Assembly: GCA_012719455.1 (NCBI GenBank)
Contig: JAAYAJ010000095.1
Location: 1 to 51,935 of the forward strand
Length of the DNA: 51,935 nt
Source of the DNA: Acidobacteriota bacterium
GTDB lineage: Bacteria > Acidobacteriota > UBA6911
Reading direction: 5' to 3'
The position numbers and the translations under genes are program-made. This document shows positions 32,323 to 41,760 of the stretch, piece by piece. Position 1 is the stretch's first letter. The number at the start of each line of letters is the position of its first letter. Below the pieces are notes generated by a model, which searched no databases, had not been told where the DNA came from, and saw only the letters and a list, made by a program, of their open reading frames with translations.

Positions 32323-33617
32323 TTTTTCACCCCCACTTTCCAGTTGCTCCCCCGGACTTCTTTCGGCAGCGCCAGCCGTCCCTTGATCGCCGAAGCCGCG
32401 GCTACCGCGGGCGAGGCGAGGTAGACCTCGCTGCCGGTATGCCCCATGCGCCCGACGAAGTTGCGGTTGGTCGTGGCCACCGCCCGCTCCCCCTGCGCCA
32501 GGATGCCCATGTGCCCGCCCAGGCAGGGTCCGCAGGTCGGAGGCGAGATGATGCACCCGGCCGCCATGAAGATGTCCATCAGCCCCTCCTTGAGCGCCTG
32601 CCGGAAGACGAGCGGGGTCGCGGGTATGATAATGGTGCGTACCCGGGGGCTCACCCTCTTCCCCTTCAAAATCTTCGCCGCCGCGCGCAGGTCCTCGATC
32701 CGGCCGTTGGTGCACGACCCGATGACGGCCTGGTCGATGACGACGTTTTTGGCCTTGGATACCGGCACCACGTTGGAGGGGAGGTGGGGCAGGGCCACGA
32801 CCGGCTCCATGCCGGTGACGTCGAATACCTCCACCCGTTCATACTCCGCCCCGGGGTCGGACAGGTAATAGCGGGGCTTGCGCTGGGCCCGTGCTTCCAC
32901 GTAGGCCCGGGTGATGTCGTCGGGAGGAATGATGCCGGTCTTGGCGCCGGCCTCGATGGCCATGTTGCTCATGGTCAGCCTCCCCTCCATCGACAGGCGG
33001 TCGATTGCCGGCCCCGTGATTTCCAGCGCCCGGTAATTGGCCCCTTCCACCCCCAGGCGCCCGATCGCGAGCAGGATCAGGTCTTTGCCGGTCACGTCCG
33101 CGGGGCGCCGTCCCTTGAAGACCAGCTTGATGGTCGGCGGAACCTTGAACCAGGCCTTCCCGGTCAGCATCGCCGCGCCCAGGTCGGTCGATCCCACCCC
33201 GGTGGAGAAGGCGGCGAGCGCTCCGTAGGTGCAGGTGTGCGAGTCGGCCCCGATTATCAGGTCTCCCGGAACGACAACCCCCTGCTCTGGCAGAAGCGCG
33301 TGCTCGACCCCGACCTCCCCCTGGTCCCAGTAGTGGACGAGCTTCTGCTCCCGGGCGAAATCACGCAGGATCTTTGCCTGTTCGGCTGACTTGATGTCCT
33401 TGTTGGGGGTGAAATGATCGGGGACCAAGGCCACTTTCCCGCGGTGGAACACCTTCCGGCCGCCGTTCTGATAAAAGGCCTGGATGGCCAGGGGCGCGGT
33501 GATGTCGTTGCCGAGGCAGAGGTCGAGCTTGGCCAGGACGATGTCGCCCGGGCTCACGCTCTTGACGCCCGCCGCACGCGCCAGGATCTTTTCCCCCAAG
33601 GTCATAGGTCTGGGCAT
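32319..33617 (-). CDS. leuC: 3-isopropylmalate dehydratase large subunit (archaeal/short type)
   Basis: This 432-residue aconitase-family protein needs a 4Fe-4S cluster. [32 protein letters not shown] and [13 protein letters not shown] contain the three cluster cysteines and substrate residues. Length and the start [13 protein letters not shown] match the short LeuC/HacA-like group. The ATG at 33617 follows GGAGA; the frame to 33665 lacks a site. It forms an operon with leuD, and asd lies upstream on the same strand. leuA and leuB are not in the window. Confidence 0.9.
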   Translation of the reverse strand: MPRPMTLGEKILARAAGVKSVSPGDIVLAKLDLCLGNDITAPLAIQAFYQNGGRKVFHRGKVALVPDHFTPNKDIKSAEQAKILRDFAREQKLVHYWDQGEVGVEHALLPEQGVVVPGDLIIGADSHTCTYGALAAFSTGVGSTDLGAAMLTGKAWFKVPPTIKLVFKGRRPADVTGKDLILLAIGRLGVEGANYRALEITGPAIDRLSMEGRLTMSNMAIEAGAKTGIIPPDDITRAYVEARAQRKPRYYLSDPGAEYERVEVFDVTGMEPVVALPHLPSNVVPVSKAKNVVIDQAVIGSCTNGRIEDLRAAAKILKGKRVSPRVRTIIIPATPLVFRQALKEGLMDIFMAAGCIISPPTCGPCLGGHMGILAQGERAVATTNRNFVGRMGHTGSEVYLASPAVAAASAIKGRLALPKEVRGSNWKVGVKK

Positions 33618-33696
33618 ACTGCATTCTCCTTTCAATGGGTGTGCCGCCCTGCGGGTCGGCTGCAACCGGGTGCCTTCGCGCTGTGTGACGGGTCTG

Positions 33697-34812
33697 TCAG
33701 CGCCCTAGGTGTTCGCGCAGAATGGCGAGCATCCTGTGCAGGGGTTCCGCGGCTCCCCACAGGAGCTGGTCCCCCACGGAGAAGGCGGTGAGGTATTCAT
33801 CCCCCATCATCATCTTGCGGATGCGTCCCACCGGCACCTCGAGCGTGCCCGACACCGCCGCCGGGCTCAGGTGCCGGAGGGTGTCTTCCTTGGTGTTCGG
33901 AACCACCCGAACCCATTCATTGGCACGCGAGATCCTGTCCTCGATTTCGTCGAGCGGGACGTTCCGGTTCAACTTGACGGTGAACCCCTGGGAATGGCAG
34001 CGCATGGCGCCGACGCGGACGCAGATGCCGTCGACGGGAATCGTCTTCCGGGTGCCGAGGATCCGGTTGGTTTCGGCCATCCCCTTCCACTCCTCGCGCG
34101 TCTGGCCCCGCTCCACGGCGCGGTCGATCCAGGGGATGAGACTGGCGGCCAGCGGTGCGCCGAAATGTTTCATGGGCAGTTCGCCGGACCGGAGGATGCC
34201 GGTCACGGCGCGGTCGAGGTCCAGGGTCGTGGTGGACGGGTCTTCGAGCAGCGGCCCGGCCCCGGTCCCGATCACCGCCATCTGCGCCACCAGTTCCTGC
34301 ATGTTCGCGGCTCCGGCCCCGGAGGCCGCCTGGTAGGTCATCGTGGAGACCCACTCCACCAGGCCGGCCCGGAAGAGACCGTCGAGAGCCATAAGCATGA
34401 GGCTGACGGTACAGTTCCCCCCGACGTAGGTCCGGATTCCCGCGGCCAGGGCATCCTCGATCATCGGGCGGTTGACCGGGTCGAGGACGATGCGCGCCTC
34501 GTCGGACATGCGCAGGGTCGATGCCGCGTCGATCCAGTAGCCGCGCCATCCGGAGAGGCGCAGCTTTTTGTAGACGGCGGAGGTGTAATCCCCCCCCTGG
34601 CAGGAGATGGCGGCATCGAGCCGCCCGAGGGCGCCGATGTCGTGGGCGTCCTCCAGCACGGTTTCCCCCTGCCCGACGTCGGGCCCGCGGCCGCCGATGT
34701 CGGAGGTGGAGAAGAAGTGGGGTTCAAGGCCGGAAAACCCGTCCGTCGCGCGCATGCGCTCCATGAGGACCGACCCAACCATGCCCCGCCATCCGATGAA
34801 TCCTACTCTCAC
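33697..34812 (-). CDS. asd: Aspartate-semialdehyde dehydrogenase
   Basis: This 371-residue cytosolic enzyme reduces aspartyl phosphate to aspartate semialdehyde, the branch point to lysine, methionine and threonine. VGFIGWRGMVGSVL binds NADP, GGNCTVSLML carries the catalytic Cys134, SCQGGDYT binds phosphate, and the active-site His lies in MRCHSQ. Length and motifs match the E. coli/Gram-negative type. lysC, dapA and dapB, which act before and after it, are about 9-11 kb away. It is 79 bases upstream of leuC and may be cotranscribed with leuCD. Confidence 0.93.
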   Translation of the reverse strand: MRVGFIGWRGMVGSVLMERMRATDGFSGLEPHFFSTSDIGGRGPDVGQGETVLEDAHDIGALGRLDAAISCQGGDYTSAVYKKLRLSGWRGYWIDAASTLRMSDEARIVLDPVNRPMIEDALAAGIRTYVGGNCTVSLMLMALDGLFRAGLVEWVSTMTYQAASGAGAANMQELVAQMAVIGTGAGPLLEDPSTTTLDLDRAVTGILRSGELPMKHFGAPLAASLIPWIDRAVERGQTREEWKGMAETNRILGTRKTIPVDGICVRVGAMRCHSQGFTVKLNRNVPLDEIEDRISRANEWVRVVPNTKEDTLRHLSPAAVSGTLEVPVGRIRKMMMGDEYLTAFSVGDQLLWGAAEPLHRMLAILREHLGR

Positions 34813-34971
34813 GCTGTCCGTCCTTCCCGGGCCCCTCGTCCGTTTCCGGGGGCCGCCGCCTAATAGTAGCCTATCTCCGCCCCTCCTCGCAGGGATAAAA
34901 GTACATTAACGGCGGCCGGGTGTCGATATAGTGGGGGTAACCTGGGAATCATCGGAAAGACCGGACCTGCC

Positions 34972-35601
34972 ATGGATCAGCGGTTCACGGAGATCGCAGC
35001 GGAAGTCGAGGCGTACCTCGGCGTCCATCCCAATGTTTCCCTGCGCCTTCTGGCCGGGAAACTGGGCCTCGCCCCCGATCTGGTCGTGGAGGCGCTCGCC
35101 CATGTCGAGGGGGGGTCCTTCGAGGAATTCCGGGAGCGCAAGCGGCTCGAGCGGGCGTTTGAGCATCTCGGCGCGCTCAGCCCCGCGGCCAACGGCCCTT
35201 ACGACATCGTGCGCGCGCGCCGTCGCCTGGCCATTCCCCGGGCCACGGTTCGCTACGGGCGCCCCGTTTTCTTCCGGCGCAGGATCGAATACTCTCCCCC
35301 CTGCCCGCTGGTGGACTTGAGCCGCGACGGGCTGGCCCTGCTGGCCGACAGTGGGCAGAACCCCGGCCGGCGCCTCTCCCTGCAGCTGGCAATCCCGGGT
35401 GCGGAGTCCGCGCTCCGGGTCGATGGGCGGGTGGTGTACACCGTGGCGACCGGGATCGCCGGGTACCGCTGCCGCGTAGGCGTCCGTTTCCTCCCCTTTG
35501 CGGCCGGGAAGGGGAGCAACAATCCGCGGACACTGGAAGCCCTCGAGGGGATCGAGCTGCGATACGCTCCCGGGCCTATAGACTCACCACGGCTTCCCTG
35601 A
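34972..35601 (+). CDS. PilZ-like protein with N-terminal AraC-like helix-turn-helix
   Basis: The 209-residue protein has an N-terminal segment (about residues 10-60) resembling half of an AraC-type DNA-binding domain: EAYLGVHPNVSLRLLAGKLG, then SFEEFRERKRLERAFEHLG. The second half looks like PilZ: RRRLAIPRATVRY followed by VDLSRDGLAL (DxSxxG) and a terminal RVGVRFLPF strand. PilZ domains bind cyclic-di-GMP. The R motif is imperfect, so binding is plausible, not certain. The combination suggests a signal-responsive DNA-binding protein. It overlaps the convergent phosphodiesterase gene by 26 bases. Confidence 0.6.
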   Translation: MDQRFTEIAAEVEAYLGVHPNVSLRLLAGKLGLAPDLVVEALAHVEGGSFEEFRERKRLERAFEHLGALSPAANGPYDIVRARRRLAIPRATVRYGRPVFFRRRIEYSPPCPLVDLSRDGLALLADSGQNPGRRLSLQLAIPGAESALRVDGRVVYTVATGIAGYRCRVGVRFLPFAAGKGSNNPRTLEALEGIELRYAPGPIDSPRLP

Positions 35602-36040
35602 TCTCAAGACCGTCGATTTCCAGGATCCCCACGGTGGCCGGCAGGTCGTACCGCCGCGGACCGGCGCTCCCGGGATTGAAGTAGAGCACGCCGTCACGCC
35701 TCTCGGCTTCCGCGACGTGGGAGTGCCCGAAGATCACGGCGGCCACACCGGCGGCACGGGGCCGCAGGTCGAGGCGGGAAAGGTCGTGGAGGATGTAGAG
35801 AAAACGGCCGGCGGCTTCCATCAGGGCCGTTTCGGGAAGCGGGCGCGCCCAGGGATCCCGATCCACGTTGCCGCGGACGGCCGTCACAGGGGCGATCTTC
35901 CCGAGCTCTTCCAGCACCGCCGGGTCGCCGATGTCGCCGGCATGGATGATATGGGCGACCCCGGCGAGCGTCTCCACCGCTTCCGGTCGGAGCACTCCAT
36001 GCGTGTCCGAAATGACTCCGATCCTGAGGCGTCGCTCCAT
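35576..36040 (-). CDS. YfcE/MJ0936-family metallophosphoesterase
   Basis: This 154-residue protein has all metal-binding motifs of the calcineurin-like fold in the short YfcE type: VISDTHG (D-x-H), HAGDIGD, VRGNVDRD, IFGHSHVAE and YFNPGSAG. Such enzymes hydrolyse phosphodiesters in vitro; the natural substrate is unknown. The ATG at 36040 has AGAGG upstream; frames extending to 36064 or 36094 are possible. It is convergent with the PilZ-like gene and overlaps it. Confidence 0.85.
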   Translation of the reverse strand: MERRLRIGVISDTHGVLRPEAVETLAGVAHIIHAGDIGDPAVLEELGKIAPVTAVRGNVDRDPWARPLPETALMEAAGRFLYILHDLSRLDLRPRAAGVAAVIFGHSHVAEAERRDGVLYFNPGSAGPRRYDLPATVGILEIDGLEIREAVVSL

Positions 36041-36183
36041 TCCTTCGTTCCTCTTCAGCCCCCTCATTCCGCCCGCGGATGACGGAGAACTCAATATACT
36101 CGATTTCCGGCCCGAAAGGGCGTTTCCGGATATATAATGTGACCTTTTTGAACCGGAAACCAGTGGATTGAAAGGGGACGCGC

Positions 36184-38280
36184 ATGAGCTCCAGCTCCAG
36201 GTATGAAAAACTTATGGAGCCCGGCCGCATCGGGTCCGTGAAAACGAGAAACCGGATCGTCAAGTCGGGGGCCGGGCTGCTGATGTGGCACGAGGACGAC
36301 GTGCATATGCGGCCGGAGGTCCTCGCCGTCTACGAGGGGATAGCCCGGGGGGGCGTCGGGCTGCTGATCGTGGAGTCTCCGACGATCGACTACCCCCTTG
36401 GGGTGCGGTGGAAGGAACGCTACCGCATCGACGATGATAAATACATCCGGGGACTCGCCGAACTGGTGGAGGTGATCCACCGGCACGGTTGCCCCACCTT
36501 CATGCAGATGAACCATGACGGCCCCTGGCAGGCGAAGCTCCCTTTCGCCCCCGAGCCTTTTTTCGAGGGGGAGCCCATCGGCGCTTCCCCCGTGACGCTC
36601 GATTCGGAGAGCGACTTCCACAACCAGGCTCCCCACGCGCTCACCGTAGAGGAGATCGAACAGGTCGTCGACAAGTTCGCCGCCGCCGCGGTCAGGGCCC
36701 GCAAGGCGGGATTTGACGGCGTGGACATCAACGCCGCCAGCAGCCACCTGCTGCACAATTTCTTCTCCCCGTACTGGAACCGCCGGGAAGACGCCTACGG
36801 CGGGAGCGTGGAAAACCGGGCCCGCTTCGCCATGGAGGTGATCCGCGCAATCAAGAAGCGCGCCGGGGAGGATTTCCCGGTTTCCATGATCCTGAACGGG
36901 ATCGAAATCGGCCAGACCGCCGGCGTGGATAACCGCCGCTGCCTCACCCACGAGGACAGCCGCGCCATCGCCCGGTTGCTTGAGCAGGCGGGGGCCGACG
37001 CCATCCAGGTCCGGAGCCACTGGCTCGGCTACCACGTGGGGGCCTATCTTCCCGAAGCCCTCTTCTACCCGGAGCCCCCCGTCCCGATCGAATCCTTCCC
37101 CCGGGAATACGAAACCGGCCGCAGGGGGGTCGGCGCCAATATCCGGCTGGCGGCGGGGATCAAGACCGTCGTTGACATCCCGGTCATGGTGGTCGGCCGG
37201 CTCGACGCCGATCTCGGCGAACAGCTGCTGCAGGAGGGAAAGGTCGATTTCATCGCCATGACGAGGCGTTTGCTGGCCGACCCGGAATACCCGAACAAGG
37301 TGGCCGCGGGGAAGATGGACGACATCGCCCCCTGCACCGCCTGCGACAACTGCCTGGGGAGCGGCCGCTGCAGGATCAACGGCCTGATGGGCACTCCCTA
37401 CAACACGATCGAGCCGGCGGCCAGGAAGAAACAGGTCCTGGTGATCGGAGGCGGCCCCGCCGGGATGTCGGCCGCCAGGGTCGCGGCGTTGCGCGGGCAC
37501 ACGGTCACCCTGTACGAGAAGGCCCCGGCCCTAGGGGGGCTGCTGCCCCTCGCCTCCATGGTCAAGGGGACCCATCCCGAGGACCTGTCGCTCATCATCC
37601 GCTATTTCGAGCGGCAGTTGAAGCAACTGGGGGTGAAGGTGGTCCTGGGCCGCGAGGTGAACCTGCACACGGTGGAGGCGATCAAGCCCGACGTCGTGTT
37701 CCTGGCTACGGGAGGGGCCTCCGTCGCGCCCGAAATACCGGGTGCGGACAGCTCCATCTTTCTCAGCGGCGCGGCGCTCCACCGGCGGCTGAAGTTTTTC
37801 CTGAAGTTCTTCAAGCCTGAAACGCTGCGGAAGCTTTCCCGCTTTTACATGCCGATGGGGAAGAGGGTGATCGTGATCGGCGGGGCGATCCAGGGGTGCG
37901 AACTGGCCGAGTTTTTGACCAAGCGCGGCAGGGAGGTGACGATCGTGGAACAGAAGGAGATGATCGGCGAGGGGATGGTCGACGCCCTGCTCGGGCATCT
38001 GATGCTCTGGTTCAGGAAAAAAGGGGTGAAGCTCTACAGCGGGGTCCGGGAGATCGTCGGGATCAGCTACCGGGGGTTGACCCTCGTCACCCGCGAAGGG
38101 GACCGGCTGACGCTCGGGGCCGACACCATCGTCTCGGCCCTGCCGCTTGCGCGGGTCGATGGGCTCCTCAAGGAGCTCGAGGAGAGGGTGCCGGAAGTGT
38201 ACGCGATCGGGGACTGCAAGGATCCCCTCCTGATCGCCGACGCCATCGGCGCGGGAGTGCGTACCGCCCGCGAGGTCTGA
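36184..38280 (+). CDS. Old-yellow-enzyme-type FMN/4Fe-4S/FAD oxidoreductase (2,4-dienoyl-CoA reductase-like)
   Basis: This 698-residue cytosolic flavoenzyme has an N-terminal TIM barrel (residues 1-370) with NRIVKSGAG, DGVDINAASSHLLHNFFSPYWNRREDAYGG and the FMN-binding FIAMTRRLLADPEYP. A cysteine cluster CTACDNCLGSGRC (about 381-393) follows. A FAD/NAD domain has VLVIGGGPAGMSAARVAAL (about 418) and VIVIGGAIQGCELAEFL. The architecture matches FadH, enoate reductase, BaiCD and trimethylamine dehydrogenase. The cysteine spacing (2, 2 and 5) is shorter than the usual 2, 3 and 11. Substrate is unknown, probably an enoate or enoyl-CoA. AAGGGG precedes the ATG. Confidence 0.88.
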   Translation: MSSSSRYEKLMEPGRIGSVKTRNRIVKSGAGLLMWHEDDVHMRPEVLAVYEGIARGGVGLLIVESPTIDYPLGVRWKERYRIDDDKYIRGLAELVEVIHRHGCPTFMQMNHDGPWQAKLPFAPEPFFEGEPIGASPVTLDSESDFHNQAPHALTVEEIEQVVDKFAAAAVRARKAGFDGVDINAASSHLLHNFFSPYWNRREDAYGGSVENRARFAMEVIRAIKKRAGEDFPVSMILNGIEIGQTAGVDNRRCLTHEDSRAIARLLEQAGADAIQVRSHWLGYHVGAYLPEALFYPEPPVPIESFPREYETGRRGVGANIRLAAGIKTVVDIPVMVVGRLDADLGEQLLQEGKVDFIAMTRRLLADPEYPNKVAAGKMDDIAPCTACDNCLGSGRCRINGLMGTPYNTIEPAARKKQVLVIGGGPAGMSAARVAALRGHTVTLYEKAPALGGLLPLASMVKGTHPEDLSLIIRYFERQLKQLGVKVVLGREVNLHTVEAIKPDVVFLATGGASVAPEIPGADSSIFLSGAALHRRLKFFLKFFKPETLRKLSRFYMPMGKRVIVIGGAIQGCELAEFLTKRGREVTIVEQKEMIGEGMVDALLGHLMLWFRKKGVKLYSGVREIVGISYRGLTLVTREGDRLTLGADTIVSALPLARVDGLLKELEERVPEVYAIGDCKDPLLIADAIGAGVRTAREV

Positions 38281-38348
38281 GCTTTCTTTGGACTCAACCC
38301 CGCCGCCGTCGGATGCTATGATTAGGGTCTTGCCAGGGGGATAGGTAT

Positions 38349-39167
38349 ATGGATCGAGTGGAGAAGGTGGTGATCATGGCGCGCGGGCTGGGGACGCGGA
38401 TGCGCTCCCGGGACGGATCCGCCCTGCTCGAACAGGGCCAGAGCGAGGTGGCCGACGCCGGGATCAAGGCCATGATTCCGATCGGGCGCCCCTTCCTGGA
38501 TTACGTCCTGAGCGCGCTCGCGGACGCCGGCTACCGCCGAGTGTGCCTCGTCATCGGCCCCGAGCATGGAATGATCCGGGAGTATTACGAGACCCAGTCC
38601 CCCCCCCGCCGGATCGCGGTCGAATTCGCCATCCAGGAAAAACCCCTGGGAACGGCCGATGCCGTGCTGGCGGCCGAAAGTTTCGCCGGGGAGGACCTGT
38701 TCCTGCTGCTCAACTCCGACAACTACTACCCGGTGGAAACCCTCGCGGCCATGGGGCGCCTGGACCGGTCGGGGATCGCGCTTTTCGAACGGGAAGCCCT
38801 GGTGGCTTCAGGCAACATCCCCGAGGAGCGCGTGCTCAAATTCGCTGTCGCCAAGGCGGGCCCGGACGGTCTGCTCGAGCGCATCATCGAAAAGCCGAGT
38901 GCGGACGCCGTCCGGGAGCTGGGCCTGCCGGTGTACGTCAGCATGAACTGCTGGGTTTTTTCCCCGGCCATTTTCGAAGCCTGCCGGCGCATCGCGCCTT
39001 CGGCGCGCGGCGAGCTCGAGCTGACCGACGCGGTCCAGTACGCCATGAATACGCTCGGCGAACCTATTCGAGCCCTCACCTTCCGGGGTTCGGTGCTTGA
39101 CCTGTCCAGTCGCGCGGACATCGCCCCGGTGGCGGAGCAATTGAAGACGATCGATCCCAACCCCTGA
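38349..39167 (+). CDS. Sugar-phosphate nucleotidyltransferase family protein
   Basis: This 272-residue cytosolic protein has VVIMARGLGTRMR at the N-terminus, the nucleotide-binding GxGTRxR loop, though the usual AAG is ARG. KAMIPIGRPFLDYVLSAL corresponds to the KP...PMI element, and LFLLLNSDNYYP to the metal-binding D. The C-terminus has ELELTDAVQYAMN. It should couple a sugar 1-phosphate to a nucleoside triphosphate, like RmlA or GalU. The specific sugar cannot be read. It lies between an oxidoreductase and an SHMT-like gene on the same strand. Confidence 0.8.
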   Translation: MDRVEKVVIMARGLGTRMRSRDGSALLEQGQSEVADAGIKAMIPIGRPFLDYVLSALADAGYRRVCLVIGPEHGMIREYYETQSPPRRIAVEFAIQEKPLGTADAVLAAESFAGEDLFLLLNSDNYYPVETLAAMGRLDRSGIALFEREALVASGNIPEERVLKFAVAKAGPDGLLERIIEKPSADAVRELGLPVYVSMNCWVFSPAIFEACRRIAPSARGELELTDAVQYAMNTLGEPIRALTFRGSVLDLSSRADIAPVAEQLKTIDPNP

Positions 39168-39246
39168 CCCGCGATTGCGGCCAAACGATTCCGGCCGGCG
39201 GGCCGCGCGGTTTGCGGGCCGGCGGCCCGGGAACTGGAGAACGACC

Positions 39247-40719
39247 ATGAATGCGTTAGAACGGAAGCTCGGTGAAATCGCGGACAGGATTGTGGAGAAC
39301 AACCTGTGGCGCCAGCGGGAATGCTTCAATCTCATCCCCTCGGAAAACACCCCCTCGCTCCTGGTCAAGCTGTGCGAGATCGGGGACCCCTCCGGGCGGT
39401 ACGCCGAACACAAAACGGCGATCAAGAAGGAGCTGGAGTCGCTGGCCGGGAGCGGCGCCCTCAAGGGGGACCAGGTCTATTACTACCAGGGGGCCGATTT
39501 CATCTACCGGATGGAAGAACGCCTGAAGGCTGAATTCGCCGACTTCGTGGGCGCGAGCGACGTGGAAACGCGGCCGGTGAGCGGCCAGATGGCCAACGAA
39601 ATCGTCTTCAAGGGGCTGGTCAAATTCCTGTCGGCGCGGCCTGCCGGATTCCAGCCCCTGAGTTCGACCGGGCGCCTGGCCTGCGTCATGAACAACGATC
39701 TCAATTACGGCGGCCACCTGTCGGCGCAGCCGTACGGGGCCCTGTACAATTTTGCCGAGGACCACATCGTCAATTTCCCCGCCGACGCGCGCAACCTCTA
39801 CAAGACCGACGCCGAAAAGATGATCGAGCTGGTGGACCGGAACCGGCCGGCGCTGATCGTCTTTGGCAAGAGCATGTTTCTGCACCCCGAGCCCATCCGG
39901 CAGCTGAAGGCCTTCCTCCATACCGTGCCTGGATACCGCCCGCTGGTGATGTACGACGCGGCCCATGTCATGGGAATCCTCGGGGCGGATTTCCAGGATC
40001 CCCTGGAAGAGGGCGCGCTGGTGGTGACCGGGTCGACGCACAAGACCTTCTTCGGACCCCAGAGGGGCATCATCGCGGCGAAGATCCCCGAAGGATCCCC
40101 CTGGCGGAAGCTCTGGTCCGACATCGTCGGCCGCACCTTCCCGGGTTCAACCAGCAACCACCACCTGGGCACCCAACTCGGGATGCTTGCCGCGACCATG
40201 GAGATGAACGCGTTCAAGGCCGAATACCAGGCCCAGGTCCTGTCCAATGCGCGGGCGTTCGCCGCGGCCTGCGCCGCCGCTGGGATTCCCGTCGAGGGGG
40301 GTGAAGAAGAAGGGTATACGCGCACCCACCAAGTGCTCATCCGCGTCGATCGGTTCGGGGATGCCAAGGAGGTCGCCTCCAGGCTCGAGGCGAACAACGT
40401 TATCACCAACTACCAGGCCCTTCCCGGCGACGCCACCTTCTACCATCCCAGCGGCATCCGCATGGGGGTCCAGGAGATGACGCGGTTCGGGATGAAGGAG
40501 GCCGATTTCGGCGAACTCGCGGGGCTCATGGCCGACATCATCGTGAGGAACAAGTCGAAGGCGGCCGAGATCCGGGAATTCCGGGGCCGGTTCACCGCCA
40601 TGGAATATTGCCTGACGATGGAGCAGACCCTGCGTGTCGCGCCCAGGATCTTCGAGAGCGTTTTCCCGGGGCAAGGGGAGTTTCGCGGGTTTGTCGAGGC
40701 GTTGAACAAGTTGGGGTAG
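39247..40719 (+). CDS. SHMT-like PLP-dependent transferase, divergent
   Basis: This 490-residue fold-type I enzyme has the PLP lysine K266 in TGSTHKTFFGPQRG and the cofactor-binding Asp/His in MYDAAHVMG, both as in serine hydroxymethyltransferase. LIPSENTPS also matches the SHMT N-terminus. But the segment after it differs: the usual NKYAEGYPGxRYYGG is replaced by GRYAEHKTAIKKEL...VYYYQGADFIYRME, and the protein is longer than the common 415-430 residues. It may be a true glycine/serine enzyme, or a transaldolase-like relative acting on another aldehyde. GGAGA precedes the ATG. A symmetric hairpin follows the gene. Confidence 0.75.
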   Translation: MNALERKLGEIADRIVENNLWRQRECFNLIPSENTPSLLVKLCEIGDPSGRYAEHKTAIKKELESLAGSGALKGDQVYYYQGADFIYRMEERLKAEFADFVGASDVETRPVSGQMANEIVFKGLVKFLSARPAGFQPLSSTGRLACVMNNDLNYGGHLSAQPYGALYNFAEDHIVNFPADARNLYKTDAEKMIELVDRNRPALIVFGKSMFLHPEPIRQLKAFLHTVPGYRPLVMYDAAHVMGILGADFQDPLEEGALVVTGSTHKTFFGPQRGIIAAKIPEGSPWRKLWSDIVGRTFPGSTSNHHLGTQLGMLAATMEMNAFKAEYQAQVLSNARAFAAACAAAGIPVEGGEEEGYTRTHQVLIRVDRFGDAKEVASRLEANNVITNYQALPGDATFYHPSGIRMGVQEMTRFGMKEADFGELAGLMADIIVRNKSKAAEIREFRGRFTAMEYCLTMEQTLRVAPRIFESVFPGQGEFRGFVEALNKLG

Positions 40720-40726
40720 CCCCGGC

Positions 40727-40754
40727 CCGCCGGGGGGCGGAAGACCCCCGGCGG
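40727..40754. terminator. Bidirectional 10-bp hairpin between convergent genes
   Basis: CCGCCGGGGG (40727-40736) pairs perfectly with CCCCCGGCGG (40745-40754) around an 8-nt loop. It lies 7 bases after one stop codon and 6 from the other, serving both the SHMT-like gene and the convergent gene. No T run is present. Confidence 0.6.
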
Positions 40755-40760
40755 ATGGGC

Positions 40761-41276
40761 TTAGGAAAACCGGAGGCCGCTGGGAAAGACCGACCGGCAC
40801 TGCACGCCCCAGGCTCCGTCCCGGCGGGTCACGATCCAGAGAGCCTGGTAGGTGGCGTAGCGCGAGTCGTTGGCCTGGTGCATGCTGAACTGCAGTTCGA
40901 AGTGAACCTTGTCCTCGCAAAACTGGCGCATCATGCAGGAATCCAGGGTGCTGTGGGTCCACCCCTCGCCGGCGAGTGCCTGGAAGTCGATCTGGAACGA
41001 CTCCGGGTCGTGGAGGATGCTGATATCGCTCCCCGCGATCTGGACGTGGGGGTAGTGGAGAGTACGGCGCCCCCATACCAAGTCCCTTGCGTTGAGCGCG
41101 GCGAAGAAGTCCTCGACCGGTTTGCGCGCCTCCGACTCGATTTCCGATTCCTTCATCCCGGCGGCGCTGATATAGCCCATCAGCAGCGACAATCCCCCCA
41201 GCACGCCCAGGGAAACCTTCGCCGCCTTGCCCCAGCCGGTCTTCTTCTGTGTTTCCTCTTCCGACCGATCGACCAT
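40761..41276 (-). CDS. Membrane-anchored protein with NTF2-like domain, function unknown
   Basis: The 171-residue protein has one N-terminal transmembrane helix (about residues 20-40, VSLGVLGGLSLLMGYISAAG) after a short charged tail. The remainder, starting PVEDFFAALNARDL, has the pattern of NTF2/SnoaL-like domains, with a terminal WIVTRRDGAWGVQ strand pair. The domain should face the periplasm. No catalytic residues can be named, and I do not recognise a named family beyond the fold. Confidence 0.6.
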   Translation of the reverse strand: MVDRSEEETQKKTGWGKAAKVSLGVLGGLSLLMGYISAAGMKESEIESEARKPVEDFFAALNARDLVWGRRTLHYPHVQIAGSDISILHDPESFQIDFQALAGEGWTHSTLDSCMMRQFCEDKVHFELQFSMHQANDSRYATYQALWIVTRRDGAWGVQCRSVFPSGLRFS

Positions 41277-41373
41277 ATCCCGATGCGCTCCTTTTGACGT
41301 TGTAGATATATTTTGTATCGGGACCTCCCCGGAGTCAATCCCGGGCCGGAGGACGGCCGGGGCTCTGTGGGCG

Positions 41374-41760
41374 TCAGGCGGACTGTTCCTGCAGGTATTC
41401 GGCGTATTCCTCGGCGCTGAGCAACCCGCGCAGCTCCTCCGGGCGGGTGATGCGGATTTTGATCATCCAGGCCTCCCGGTGGGGGGATTCGTTGATGAGT
41501 TCGGGCTTTTCCGCCAGCAGGGGGTTCACCTCCACCACCTCTCCCGCGACGGGACAGAAGATCTCCGATACCGCCTTGACCGACTCCACCGAGCCGAAGG
41601 AGTCGCCCGCCTCGAAGGTGTCTCCCACCTTGGGCAGCTCCGCGAATACCACGTCCCCGAGTTCATGCTGGGCGTATTCCGTGATCCCGATGGTCCCGAT
41701 ATCCCCCTCGACGAGGATCCACTCGTGGTCTTTGCTGTAGACATAATCCGCAGGATACAT
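41374..41760 (-). CDS. gcvH: Glycine cleavage system H protein
   Basis: This 128-residue lipoyl carrier shuttles the aminomethyl group of glycine. YSKDHEWILVEGDIGTIGIT at the start, GDVVFAELPKVG and FGSVESVKAVSEIFCPVAGE, with lipoylated Lys62, are diagnostic. AGGAGG precedes the ATG at 41760; the longer frame lacks it. gcvP, gcvT and lpd are not in the window. It sits next to a DUF1015 gene, and an SHMT-like gene lies nearby on the other strand, which is suggestive for one-carbon metabolism but not proof. Confidence 0.93.
   Translation of the reverse strand: MYPADYVYSKDHEWILVEGDIGTIGITEYAQHELGDVVFAELPKVGDTFEAGDSFGSVESVKAVSEIFCPVAGEVVEVNPLLAEKPELINESPHREAWMIKIRITRPEELRGLLSAEEYAEYLQEQSA

Noticed and set aside
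30115-32424. 769-codon open frame on the plus strand across SDR, DUF169 and leuD
   Set aside because: It crosses three convincing minus-strand genes and has no motif of its own, typical of codon-bias shadows.
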